This document shows, in pieces, positions 1-8,187 of a DNA stretch of 18,815 nt; position 1 is the first letter of the stretch, and each line of letters begins with the position of its first letter. The position numbers and the translations under genes were made by a program. Origin of the DNA: UBA349 sp964444115 (GTDB lineage: Archaea > Methanobacteriota > Methanobacteria > Methanobacteriales > Methanobacteriaceae); the NCBI GenBank assembly GCA_964444115.1, contig CAYUFT010000036.1:1-18815 (forward strand), written 5' to 3'. The notes beneath the pieces are model-generated. The model searched no databases, was not told the origin of the DNA, and saw only the letters and a list, made by a program, of their open reading frames with translations.

Positions 1-2020
1 GGTTGTTTTCTGGACTGAAAACATAAAACTCCTTAAAAACATAAAAGAAGGAGATGTAATTGAGATTGATAAGGTGGCTGTAAGAGATGGTTACCGGGGA
101 AGAAAAGAAATTCATCTTCAACCTAGATCCACTCTGGAAAAAATAGAATCTGAGGATAACTTACCTGACTACAGTGAGGAAATTACTGCTATAGGCTCTA
201 TTGAAGAAGACAAGGAAGTCAATATAATTGCTAGAATAATAAGACTTCCAGGTATAAGAACTTTTGATAAAGATGGTAAAGAAGGAAAGGTAGCTTCTCT
301 AGAACTTCAGGATGAAACTGGAAAGATTAGCTATACTCTTTGGAATAAAGATACAGATTTAATAGCTGAACTGGATCTTCAGGAAGGAGACTCTGTAAAA
401 ATATTAGGTGCTCAAAGCCGTAAAAGGAATGATGAAATTTCTCTAACACATCCTTGGGTGGGACGGATAATAAAAGGAGATTATGAAGTTCCTGAAGCCG
501 AAGAAAATCTTTTAAAAATAGGAGACGCCCATGAAGTAAAGGATGTAACGGTGATGGGACTAGTAACTAAAGTACAGGATCCTATAACCTTTGAACGATC
601 TAATGGTAAATCTGGATCAGTAAAATCAATAGAAATTATTGATGACACAGGTTCCATACGAGTAACTCTTTGGAATGATGATACTAACTTGGAGATCAAT
701 AAAGGTGATATAGTAAAAATTACTGGTGGAAACGCTGAATTTGATGAATACTCTCCTTCAGGATATCGTTTGAATACTAATTGGAATACTAGTATTGTTA
801 TTAATCCAGAATCTGATGGAAATCTACGAGAAGTTCTTCAAGAGTATAAAAAACACTTGGAACCGGTTAAAATTGGAACCATAAGTGAAATGGAAGACGA
901 TGGGGAAGAATTAGATATTGTAGGTCGCGTGGTATCTATTAGTGAAGCTCGAGAATTCCAGAGAGAAGACGGAACTTCTGGATTAGTACGTTCTGCAGAT
1001 ATGGCCGACGAGAGTGGCGCGGTTAAGATTTCACTTTGGGATGAAAAAGCCCATACTAACTTGAAATTAGGGGAAGCTCTCAGAATAGAAAATGCCCGAA
1101 CCAAGCTAGGACTTTATAGTGTGGATCTCAGTGTGGGAAAAACTGCTAGAGTAATGAATCCTCTGCCTGAAGATTTAGAAGGATTGCCTTCATTGGAAGA
1201 ATTGGAAGAAATGATTTACACAACTAAAAAAGTTGATGATCTGGAAGAAGACGACCGTAATGTGCGAGTAATAGCTCGGGTTATTGATTTATATGATCCT
1301 AATGAGTTCCAACGAAGTGATGGCAGCCCGGGAATTGTCCGGTCCATGGAAATTGCTGATGATACTGGTGCTATTAGAGCATCTCTGTGGGATGAAAAAG
1401 CAGAAATTCCAATTAATATTGGTGATGCTATGCGTATAGAAAATCCTAGGGTCACTTTCCGTAATGACAATCTGGAATTGAGTATTGGTAGAAACACCCA
1501 AATGGTTAAAGCTAAAGATAAAGACTTAGATGGCCTAGCCACATTTGAAGAACTGGAAGAGATGATTTATCAGTCCCGAAATATTGAAGATCTGGATGAA
1601 GAAGATAGAAACATCAAAGTTTCTGGAGAAATCACAGATGCATTTGGTGGTCGAGTATTATCTTACAGGTGTCCTAATTGTAACAACCGTTTAGAATCAG
1701 TAGAAGAAGAGTATGTTTGTGATTTCTGCGGTGAAACTGCGGAAGAGCCAAAATATCTACTTATGCTTCCTGCAAGAATTGCTGATGATACTGGAGAAAT
1801 TAGAGTAACCTTCTTTGGAAAACAAGCTGAAAGACTGTTGGGCATGACCACTCCTGAGGTGGCAGATATAATTGCCAAAAGTGCAGATGAAGGTGCTTTA
1901 GAAGACAAAGTAGAAGACTTAAATGGATTACATATAACTGTTATCGGCGATGCTAAATTTGATGAATATAATGAAGAAATACGCTTAAATCCTAAAAAAA
2001 TCCTTGAATTTGAATTATAA
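1..2020 (+). CDS. rpa: Replication factor A (RPA), multi-OB-fold single-stranded DNA-binding protein, 5' partial
   Basis: Single-stranded DNA-binding protein acting in replication, repair and recombination. The frame is open from base 2 with OB-like sequence before the first possible start (GTG at 74), so the true start lies left of the window and GTG 74 is internal. At least 672 residues are present. I see the tail of one OB fold (2-130), then OB folds at about 215-469, 536-805, 908-1156 and 1259-1510, and a last one at 1607-2017 interrupted by a zinc finger (CPNC at 1670-1681, CDFC at 1718-1729). Each fold carries the repeated D-[ED]-[ST]-G-x-I/V-x-x-[ST]-L-W signature or a close variant. 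The third and fourth complete folds are in exact 117-residue register and share an LEELEEMIY-type linker. Acidic overall, as is common in methanogen proteins. RadA follows 109 bases downstream, the natural partner that replaces RPA on single strands. Family assignment is secure; the exact number of OB folds needs the missing 5' end. Confidence 0.93.
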   Translation, partial: VVFWTENIKLLKNIKEGDVIEIDKVAVRDGYRGRKEIHLQPRSTLEKIESEDNLPDYSEEITAIGSIEEDKEVNIIARIIRLPGIRTFDKDGKEGKVASLELQDETGKISYTLWNKDTDLIAELDLQEGDSVKILGAQSRKRNDEISLTHPWVGRIIKGDYEVPEAEENLLKIGDAHEVKDVTVMGLVTKVQDPITFERSNGKSGSVKSIEIIDDTGSIRVTLWNDDTNLEINKGDIVKITGGNAEFDEYSPSGYRLNTNWNTSIVINPESDGNLREVLQEYKKHLEPVKIGTISEMEDDGEELDIVGRVVSISEAREFQREDGTSGLVRSADMADESGAVKISLWDEKAHTNLKLGEALRIENARTKLGLYSVDLSVGKTARVMNPLPEDLEGLPSLEELEEMIYTTKKVDDLEEDDRNVRVIARVIDLYDPNEFQRSDGSPGIVRSMEIADDTGAIRASLWDEKAEIPINIGDAMRIENPRVTFRNDNLELSIGRNTQMVKAKDKDLDGLATFEELEEMIYQSRNIEDLDEEDRNIKVSGEITDAFGGRVLSYRCPNCNNRLESVEEEYVCDFCGETAEEPKYLLMLPARIADDTGEIRVTFFGKQAERLLGMTTPEVADIIAKSADEGALEDKVEDLNGLHITVIGDAKFDEYNEEIRLNPKKILEFEL

Positions 2021-2129
2021 GTTATAATCATAATTTAACTTAATTTTAAATTCAATATAAAATTCATTAACATAAATTTTCATAACTAAACAAAAAATTC
2101 AATAAATTAAGATTTAAGGGAGATTAAAC

Positions 2130-3065
2130 ATGGTAGAATTAGAAGATTTGCCTAATGTAGGCGAAAAAACTGCCCAAAAACTTCGAGACGCTGGATTCGC
2201 GGACATGATGCGGCTGGCCACAGCTACAGCTAAAGAATTATCTGTTAAAGCAGAAATTGGTGAAGGTGTTGCTGAGAAAGTAATTGAAGCAGCCAGAAAA
2301 TCTGAACAAATCGATTTTGAAACAGCTTTAGACGTAATGGAAAGGCGAAAAGAAATTGGTCGTATAAACACGGGAAGTGAAGGATTAAACGAGTTAATAG
2401 GTGGCGGAATAGAAACTCAGGCTATCACTGAAGTTTTTGGTGAATTCGGATCTGGTAAAAGTCAAATTTCGCATGAATTAGCAGTTACAATCCAATTACC
2501 TCCAGAACAGGGAGGTTTAGATGCGGAATGTGTCTTTATAGATACTGAAAATACTTTCCGTCCAGAAAGAATCGAGCAAATTGCAGCTGGTTTTGAACTG
2601 GATATGGAGGAAGTTTTACAAAAAATTCACATTGCTCGTGCATTCAACTCCAGCCACCAGATATTAATGGCTGAAAAAGTTAATGAATTAATTCAAAGTG
2701 GAACTAATATTCGTCTGGTTATAGTGGACTCATTAACTGCTCACTTTAGGGCAGAATATGTTGGAAGGGAAGCTCTAGCATCCAGGCAGCAAAAACTGAA
2801 CCAACATTTGCACACACTACAAAATCTTGCTAACACCTATAACACAGCAGTTTTTGTAACTAATCAGGTTCAGGCCAGACCAGATGCTTTCTTTGGAAGC
2901 CCTACTAAGGCTATCGGTGGTCACGTATTAGGTCACGCAGCTACTTATCGAGTATGGCTGAAGAAAGGATTAGCTGGTAAGAGAATTGCTCGTTTGGTGG
3001 ACAGTCCTCACTTACCTGAAGGTGAAAGTGTCTTTAAGATCACTACGGAAGGTATTGTGGATTAA
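2130..3065 (+). CDS. radA: DNA repair and recombination protein RadA
   Basis: Archaeal RecA/Rad51-family recombinase: forms filaments on single-stranded DNA and drives ATP-dependent strand exchange. The 311 residues match the usual RadA length. Visible in order: N-terminal helix-hairpin-helix domain (LPNVGEKTAQKL, about residues 7-18); the FETA polymerisation motif (63-66); Walker A GEFGSGKS (104-111); FIDTE with the likely catalytic Glu140; Walker B LVIVD (196-200); the L1 region GREALASRQQ; and the L2 region from TNQVQARPDAFF to GGHVLGHAATYR. The ATG at 2130 follows an AAGGGAGAT ribosome binding site (about 2116-2124). No intein interrupts the Walker A or L2 regions, where some archaeal radA genes carry one. 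RPA lies just upstream, so the two may be co-expressed, although a weak TATA-like AATATAAA (about 2055-2061) could give radA its own transcript. Confidence 0.97.
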   Translation: MVELEDLPNVGEKTAQKLRDAGFADMMRLATATAKELSVKAEIGEGVAEKVIEAARKSEQIDFETALDVMERRKEIGRINTGSEGLNELIGGGIETQAITEVFGEFGSGKSQISHELAVTIQLPPEQGGLDAECVFIDTENTFRPERIEQIAAGFELDMEEVLQKIHIARAFNSSHQILMAEKVNELIQSGTNIRLVIVDSLTAHFRAEYVGREALASRQQKLNQHLHTLQNLANTYNTAVFVTNQVQARPDAFFGSPTKAIGGHVLGHAATYRVWLKKGLAGKRIARLVDSPHLPEGESVFKITTEGIVD

Positions 3066-3070
3066 TTCTA

Positions 3071-3086
3071 CATTTTTTTTTATTTG
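3071..3086 (+). terminator. U-tract terminator after radA
   Basis: A run of nine or more T (within ACATTTTTTTTTTATTTG-type sequence) begins a few bases after the radA stop. Archaeal RNA polymerase can terminate at U-tracts without a hairpin. No stable stem is seen directly before it. Confidence 0.45.
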
Positions 3087-3267
3087 AAAATTAAAATATT
3101 TTGTAAGAATATTAAATTAATATCCTTAAATCAATTTTAATCCGGGTCATGTTTTTAATACGTATTTTCCCGGTTTTAGATCATAATGATTATTTTTCTT
3201 ATTTTTTTGATTAAGTTATATTAATTAACCATTAATTAAATTAATTTTCAAAAGAGAATTAAATAAA

Positions 3268-3276
3268 CATATATTT
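3268..3276 (+). promoter_or_regulatory. Probable box A (TATA) for the AEC transporter gene
   Basis: CATATATTT, about 50 bases before the preferred ATG at 3323. A transcript start 25-30 bases downstream would leave a leader of about 25 bases containing the GTGA ribosome binding site. A second TATA-like stretch (TTTATATAG, about 3306-3314) is too close to the ATG to serve this start. Confidence 0.4.
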
Positions 3277-3322
3277 GCAAATTGAAATTAATTACTTTAA
3301 TGTTATTTATATAGTGATTAAA

Positions 3323-4231
3323 ATGGATCTCAAATTAATAGAAACAATTCTAGCCATAATAATAATGGTATTTTTAGGATATGGCATGAGGAGGTCAGGA
3401 TTATTAAAATATGGCGATGTTAAATCTCTAAATAAAATCGTGGTTAATCTAGCCATTCCTTCCCTGATTTTCATGGCCCTATATCGGATTGATATTTCTA
3501 TAATTCCTTCTTTAATACCCATACCTTTAATCTGTATTTTAATAGGTTTAATTTCTGGTTTAATAGCCTATTTATGGGGTAAAATGAAAGGATACTCCAA
3601 AAAAACTCGCTGGAGTATAATGCTGCCAGTAATAATGTTAAATTCTGGGTTTTTAGGATATCCCATAGCTCTCGGTGTTTTTGGAGTTAATGGTCTGGTA
3701 AGGGCTATATTTTATGATTTGGGTTCTATTCTGGTTTTTATTGGATTGGGAATAATCCTTTTAGCTAGTTTTGGGGGAAGTAAAAGAGATGTTTTAAAGA
3801 GGGCTCTGCTATTTCCACCATTATGGGGTATAATTTTAGGGCTCATGGCCAATTATTTCAATTTCCCTATTGGTTTTGTACTTTCTGATGTCCTTACTTT
3901 TTTATCAGGAGCAGCCATACCGCTTATAATGATATCTTTAGGCCTTTCTATGGAATTGAAAGGAATTAAAGAACATTTAACTGATGCGGCGTTTGTAAGT
4001 GTAGTAAGACTACTAATTTCACCCGCTTTAGCCGTTTTAATTGTATCTGTTTTTAGCTTAGGTGGCTTAGAACGGACTGTAACTATCATTGAGGCAGCCA
4101 TGCCTTCGGCTATGCTCAGTGTGGTACTGGCTATTACTTATGATTTGGACATAAAACTTACTGCATCATGTGTATTCTTCAGTACAGTTCTGAGTTTAAT
4201 TACTTTACCGCTTGTATTAAGTATCTTATAA
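3323..4231 (+). CDS. AEC-family transporter (auxin efflux carrier-like permease)
   Basis: Integral membrane permease of the bile/arsenite/riboflavin transporter clan, family AEC; in prokaryotes these are often annotated as malate/organic-acid or auxin-like carriers, and the substrate cannot be read from sequence. The protein is almost wholly hydrophobic, fitting about ten membrane segments. Family marks: the N-terminal GYGMRRSGLL segment, LNKIVVNLAIPSLIF, the NSGFLGYP motif in the central part, and EAAMPSAML near the C-terminus. I chose the ATG at 3323 (302 residues), which has GTGA five bases upstream and gives MDLKLIETILAIIIM, a normal AEC start. An in-frame TTG at 3275 would add 16 residues but lacks a ribosome binding site. 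The gene stands alone between radA and hdrA, and context does not suggest a substrate. Confidence 0.85.
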   Translation: MDLKLIETILAIIIMVFLGYGMRRSGLLKYGDVKSLNKIVVNLAIPSLIFMALYRIDISIIPSLIPIPLICILIGLISGLIAYLWGKMKGYSKKTRWSIMLPVIMLNSGFLGYPIALGVFGVNGLVRAIFYDLGSILVFIGLGIILLASFGGSKRDVLKRALLFPPLWGIILGLMANYFNFPIGFVLSDVLTFLSGAAIPLIMISLGLSMELKGIKEHLTDAAFVSVVRLLISPALAVLIVSVFSLGGLERTVTIIEAAMPSAMLSVVLAITYDLDIKLTASCVFFSTVLSLITLPLVLSIL

Positions 4232-4307
4232 CTTCAACAACCATCTATCTATATTAAATGCCCTCCAATAGATTAAAAAAACTTTTAAAACGCTCTTTTA
4301 TTTCATA

Positions 4308-4315
4308 TTATATAA
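4308..4315 (+). promoter_or_regulatory. Probable box A (TATA) for hdrA
   Basis: TTATATAA within ATATTATATAAAC, the clearest TATA element in the gap. Transcription would start near 4335-4342, leaving a leader of about 85 bases before the ATG at 4426. Confidence 0.55.
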
Positions 4316-4416
4316 ACTTTACTCAAAATTATGGATAGAAAGCTTTTTATGTGTTAGTGATACACCTAAATTCACCTAAATTATTCAATATTAGACATAA
4401 GATTCAACTTGTACAA

Positions 4417-4422
4417 GGTGAT
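4417..4422 (+). promoter_or_regulatory. Ribosome binding site that fixes the hdrA start
   Basis: GGTGAT three bases before the ATG at 4426. It decides against the in-frame GTG at 4351, which has no such element. The site partly overlaps a perfect 10-base palindrome, CTTGTACAAG (4408-4417). Confidence 0.6.
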
Positions 4423-4425
4423 CTA

Positions 4426-6405
4426 ATGGTAGAAGAAAAAAAAGACCAAACTAATGAAGAACCAAAGGTTGGTGTTTACGTATGTCACTGTGGTATAAAC
4501 ATCGGTGGTGTGGTGGATGTACCAGCAGTTGCAGAATACGCTAAGACCTTACCTAATGTGGTTCTCGCTAACGACTATAAATACTATTGTTCTGATCCAG
4601 GACAATTAGAGATTCAAAAGGACATTAAAGAACTAGGATTAAACCGAGTAGTTATGGCTGCTTGTTCTCCAAGGCTCCACGAACCTACATTCAGAAGAGC
4701 TGTTGAAGAAGCTGGATTAAATCCGTATTTGTTTGAGTTTGCAAACTTACGTGAGCATGACTCTTGGGTACACCAAAGTGAACCAGAAGCTGCTACTCAA
4801 AAAGCTAAAGATTTAGTTCGAATGGCTGTAGCAAAAGCTCGACTATTGGAACCTCTAGAGGCTTCTATAGTGGATGTAAATGACAAAGCTATGGTTATTG
4901 GTGGAGGAGTAGCTGGTATTCAAGCTGCACTCGATTTAGCTGATATGGGATTCAAAACCTACATGATAGAAAAACAACCTACCATCGGTGGAAGAATGGG
5001 TCAGCTGGATAAGACCTTCCCAACTCTCGATTGTTCCATGTGTATCCTCGCTCCAAAAATGGTGGACGTAGGTAAACACGAAAACATCGAACTCATTACT
5101 TACGCAGAAGTTAAAGAAGTACACGGTTACATAGGTAACTTCTCAGTAAAAGTTGAGAAAAAACCAAGATACATAGATGAAGACCTATGTGTTGGATGCG
5201 GTTCTTGTGTAGAAGTATGCCCTATCGAAATGCCTAACTACTTTGATGAAGGTATCGGTATGGTTAAAGCAGCATACATCCCATTCCCACAAGCTGTACC
5301 ACTATGCGCAACCATAGACAAAGACTACTGTATCGAATGTAAACTCTGTGATCAGATCTGTGAACGGGGAGCTGTTAAACACGATCAAGAACCAGAAGAA
5401 ATTGAACTCGATCTCGGTACCATTATCGTAGCAACTGGTTACGACCCATACGACCCAACTGAAAAGTTAGAATATGGTTATGGTAGCCACGCTAATGTGA
5501 TTACTGGTATGGAACTGGAAAGACAGATCAATGCATCCGGACCTACTGAAGGAAAAGTTATCAAACCTTCCGACGGTGAAAAACCAAAACGTGTGGCCTT
5601 TATCCACTGTGTTGGGTCCCGGGATGAGAAGATTGGTAAACCTTACTGTTCCCGTGTGTGCTGTATGTACGCCATGAAGAACGCTCAGTTAATCAAGGAC
5701 AAAATGCCTGACACTGAAATTGTTCTTTACTACATGGATATTCGTGCATTCGGTAAAGGATTCGAAGAGTTCTACAAACGATCCCAAGAAAAATACGGAA
5801 TCAAGTTCGTCAGAGGACGACCTGCTGAAGTACTGGAAAACCAAGACCTTACTCTCACAGTTAGAGCAGAAGATACCTTACTAGGTAAAGTAACCGAATA
5901 CGACTATGATATGGTTGTTTTAGGGGTAGGTTTAGTACCTCCAGAAGGATCCGAAGATTTAAGACAGGCCATTGGTCTATCCAAGTCTGCTGATGGTTTC
6001 CTCATGGAAGCTCACCCAAAACTAAGGCCAGTTGACACCTTAACTGATGGTGTATACCTTGCTGGTGTTGCCCAAGGTCCTAAGGATATTCCTGATGCTG
6101 TAGCTCAGGGATCTGGTGCTGCTGCTCGAGCAGCTATCCCTATGGTTAAAGGAAAAGTGGCCATTGAGCCTATCATTGCTACCACCGACCTCGACGTTTG
6201 TGGTGGATGTGAAGTTTGTATCGAACTATGCCCATACGGTGCTATAGAGCGAGCAGATGAACAAGTAAGTGTAAATGTGGCTCTATGTAAAGGATGCGGT
6301 ACCTGTGTAGCAGCCTGCCCATCCGGAGCAATGGATCAACAGCACTTTAAGACTGAGCAAATATTTGCTCAAATTGAAGCTGCTATTAATGAACCATCAA
6401 AATAA
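4426..6405 (+). CDS. hdrA: CoB-CoM heterodisulfide reductase subunit A (flavin-based electron-bifurcating subunit)
   Basis: FAD and iron-sulfur subunit of the soluble HdrABC-MvhADG complex. It splits electron pairs from hydrogenase (or formate dehydrogenase) between ferredoxin and the CoM-S-S-CoB heterodisulfide, closing the methanogenic cycle. The protein is 659 residues, normal length. Order: N-terminal cluster-binding domain with Cys20, 22, 55 and 80 (VCHCGINIGG, AACSPRLHEPTF); Rossmann FAD motif VIGGGVAGIQAA (157-168); LDCSMCILAPKMVDV (201-215); ferredoxin cluster motifs CVGCGSCVEVC (255-265) and CIECKLCDQIC (302-312); second nucleotide-binding half; C-terminal ferredoxin motifs CGGCEVCIELC (from 592) and CKGCGTCVAAC (from 621). 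An ordinary Cys form, with no in-frame UGA. The start at 4426 is set by GGTGAT; the frame stays open upstream to GTG 4351, but that extension is not HdrA-like. hdrB, hdrC and mvh genes are not nearby, as is known in Methanothermobacter. Codons are richer in C-ending forms (ATC, AAC, TAC) than in neighbours, fitting very high expression. Confidence 0.97.
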   Translation: MVEEKKDQTNEEPKVGVYVCHCGINIGGVVDVPAVAEYAKTLPNVVLANDYKYYCSDPGQLEIQKDIKELGLNRVVMAACSPRLHEPTFRRAVEEAGLNPYLFEFANLREHDSWVHQSEPEAATQKAKDLVRMAVAKARLLEPLEASIVDVNDKAMVIGGGVAGIQAALDLADMGFKTYMIEKQPTIGGRMGQLDKTFPTLDCSMCILAPKMVDVGKHENIELITYAEVKEVHGYIGNFSVKVEKKPRYIDEDLCVGCGSCVEVCPIEMPNYFDEGIGMVKAAYIPFPQAVPLCATIDKDYCIECKLCDQICERGAVKHDQEPEEIELDLGTIIVATGYDPYDPTEKLEYGYGSHANVITGMELERQINASGPTEGKVIKPSDGEKPKRVAFIHCVGSRDEKIGKPYCSRVCCMYAMKNAQLIKDKMPDTEIVLYYMDIRAFGKGFEEFYKRSQEKYGIKFVRGRPAEVLENQDLTLTVRAEDTLLGKVTEYDYDMVVLGVGLVPPEGSEDLRQAIGLSKSADGFLMEAHPKLRPVDTLTDGVYLAGVAQGPKDIPDAVAQGSGAAARAAIPMVKGKVAIEPIIATTDLDVCGGCEVCIELCPYGAIERADEQVSVNVALCKGCGTCVAACPSGAMDQQHFKTEQIFAQIEAAINEPSK

Positions 6406-6407
6406 GT

Positions 6408-6446
6408 GTGAGATTTAATTTCTCACCTTAAATTTTTCTTTTTTAA
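6408..6446 (+). terminator. Hairpin plus U-tract terminator after hdrA
   Basis: Perfect 6-base stem GTGAGA (6408-6413) / TCTCAC (6421-6426) with a 7-base loop, three bases after the hdrA stop, followed by TTTTTCTTTTTT. This is the best hairpin-type terminator in the window and fits a strongly expressed single-gene transcript. Confidence 0.6.
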
Positions 6447-6627
6447 TATAAATTTACTTAATTTTAAAATTTACACATAAACGCATTTTATTTCTCATAA
6501 TTTTATTCTATAATATCAATTATTGCAAAAATGTTTAAACAATAATAACTATCAATTCTTCATTTCTTTTATTACATAATTATTAAAATTTAATAAATTT
6601 AAGGCATTAATTTTTCAAAATATGAAT

Positions 6628-6635
6628 ATTTATAA
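6628..6635 (+). promoter_or_regulatory. Probable box A (TATA) for glyA
   Basis: ATTTATAA preceded by TATGAAT. Predicted transcript start is near 6658-6662, leaving a leader of about 42-46 bases to the ATG at 6704. The remainder of the 298-base hdrA-glyA gap is AT-rich with no gene that I can see. Confidence 0.5.
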
Positions 6636-6703
6636 CCACCATCTCACCATCATTAAAATGTGAATGAATTATCCCTACTATAGATTATGGATGCTGATGA
6701 AAT

Positions 6704-7972
6704 ATGTCTGAAAATCAAAATTACGTTCAAGAAATACGAAATATTATGAAAGAGCACAATCAGTGGATGGAAAATAGTATGAACCTCATTGCCAGTGAGA
6801 ACATTACTAGTTCTGCTGTTAAAGAGGCCATGGTCTCTGATTTGTCCCACAGATATGCAGAAGGCCTTCCCTGCGATAGACTATATGAAGGGTGTCATCT
6901 CATTGATAGTATTGAAAATATAACTATAGATCTTTCTAAAAAGCTTTTCAATGCAGAACACGTCAATGTGCAACCAACTTCTGGTGTTGTAGCTAATTTG
7001 GCCTGTTTTTTTGCCTTTGCCAATATAAATGATCCTATGATGGCCATGGAAGTACCATACGGTGGTCACATATCTCATGCTAAAGTTAGTGCCGCAGGTA
7101 TAAGGGGATTAAAAGTTCATACTCATCCTTTTAATCAAGAAACCATGAATATTGATGCAGATGCTATGAAAAAGCAAATTTTGGAGATTAAGCCAAAAAT
7201 TGTTTTATTAGGTGGTAGCTTATTCTTATTCCCTCACCCGGTAGAAGAAGCCCGTGAGGCTGCTGATGAAGTAGGGGCCAAAGTAATGTATGATGGGGCC
7301 CATGTTCTGGGATTAATTGCTGGAGGATGCTTCCAGGACCCATTAAAAGAAGGTGCAGATCTTCTGGTGGGAAGTACTCATAAAACCTTCCCAGGACCTC
7401 AAGGTGGAATTATCCTTTGTAAAGAAGAATTAAAGGAAAAAATTGACGAAGCAGTTTTTCCAGGTGTAGTAAGTAATCATCACCTGCACCACGTGGCTGG
7501 TTTAGGAATTTCTACCGCAGAAATGTTGGAATTTGGTCAGGATTATGCTCAACAAATAGTCAAAAATGCCCAAGTCCTGGCCCAAAACCTTCATGAACTA
7601 GGATTCAATGTGTTATGTGAAGATCTTGGATTTACTGAGTCTCACCAAGTGGCTATGGATGTTTCTGATATTGGAAGAGCAGCAGAACTTTCAAAACGCC
7701 TGGAAAGTAACAATATAATTCTGAACAAGAATCTACTCCCATGGGATAATGTTAACCGGTCTGATGATCCATCAGGTATTAGGGTTGGAACTCAAGAGCT
7801 CACCAGAAGAGGAATGAAAGAATCTGAAATGAGTGAAGTGGCTGAATTCATTAAAAAAGTAGCTGTTGACAACTTAAAAGTTAAAGAAGAAGTTACTGAG
7901 TTCATGAGTAATTACACTAAAGTACATTATGCCTTTTCAAATGATGAGGCCTACAAATACATAGAAATTTAA
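6704..7972 (+). CDS. glyA: Serine hydroxymethyltransferase, archaeal type
   Basis: Pyridoxal-phosphate enzyme interconverting serine and glycine with transfer of a one-carbon unit. In methanogens of this group the carrier is tetrahydromethanopterin rather than folate (family knowledge, not readable here). The 422 residues match archaeal SHMT. Motifs: NLIASENITS near residue 27, HRYAEGLPCDRLYEG (49-63), the PLP-ring pair in YDGAH (Asp197, His200), and the Schiff-base lysine in GSTHKTFPGPQGG (Lys227). Late motifs include GIRVGTQELTRRGM. The start at 6704 has only a weak GATG/TGATGA-like ribosome binding site, but the N-terminus is typical and no better in-frame start is seen. It sits between hdrA and a methanopterin-type flavoprotein, all single-gene units in the same direction. 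Confidence 0.96.
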   Translation: MSENQNYVQEIRNIMKEHNQWMENSMNLIASENITSSAVKEAMVSDLSHRYAEGLPCDRLYEGCHLIDSIENITIDLSKKLFNAEHVNVQPTSGVVANLACFFAFANINDPMMAMEVPYGGHISHAKVSAAGIRGLKVHTHPFNQETMNIDADAMKKQILEIKPKIVLLGGSLFLFPHPVEEAREAADEVGAKVMYDGAHVLGLIAGGCFQDPLKEGADLLVGSTHKTFPGPQGGIILCKEELKEKIDEAVFPGVVSNHHLHHVAGLGISTAEMLEFGQDYAQQIVKNAQVLAQNLHELGFNVLCEDLGFTESHQVAMDVSDIGRAAELSKRLESNNIILNKNLLPWDNVNRSDDPSGIRVGTQELTRRGMKESEMSEVAEFIKKVAVDNLKVKEEVTEFMSNYTKVHYAFSNDEAYKYIEI

Positions 7973-8137
7973 AACACATTAAATTTCTATTTTATTATTT
8001 TAAGTTTATTTTTAACGTTAATTTTAATATAAAAATTAAATACATACTGAAATCACATTTTAGGTATTTTTAAACTAATAACTATAAAATGAATATAATA
8101 TATGGTTAATAATCTGAATTTTATTAAATTAATTAAA

Positions 8138-8146
8138 TTTATATTA
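8138..8146 (+). promoter_or_regulatory. Possible box A (TATA) for the flavoprotein-ferredoxin gene
   Basis: TTTATATTA within TTTATATTATATT. A transcript start near 8165-8172 would give a leader of roughly 20 bases including the GAGG ribosome binding site (8177-8180). The surrounding 215-base gap is very AT-rich, so alternatives exist. Confidence 0.4.
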
Positions 8147-8187
8147 TATTACAGAAACTTAAAATAATTTACAATCGAGGAAAAAAC

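Noticed and set aside
74..76. GTG 74 as the start of the RPA gene
   Set aside because: The frame is open to the left edge and encodes OB-fold sequence, so the gene begins outside the window.
4351..4425. N-terminal extension of HdrA starting at GTG 4351
   Set aside because: The extra 25 residues are not HdrA-like, and GGTGAT at 4417-4422 places the start at ATG 4426; the usual family length is then met.
6545..6557. 13-base repeat ATAACTATCAATT shared with 11791-11803
   Set aside because: In gaps of about 85% A/T several such 13-base matches are expected by chance; the two sites occupy different positions relative to their promoters.
6691..6711. C/D-box-like TGATGA...CTGA at the glyA start
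   Set aside because: The elements are too close together for a C/D sRNA, no C'/D' pair is seen, and they coincide with the glyA start region.
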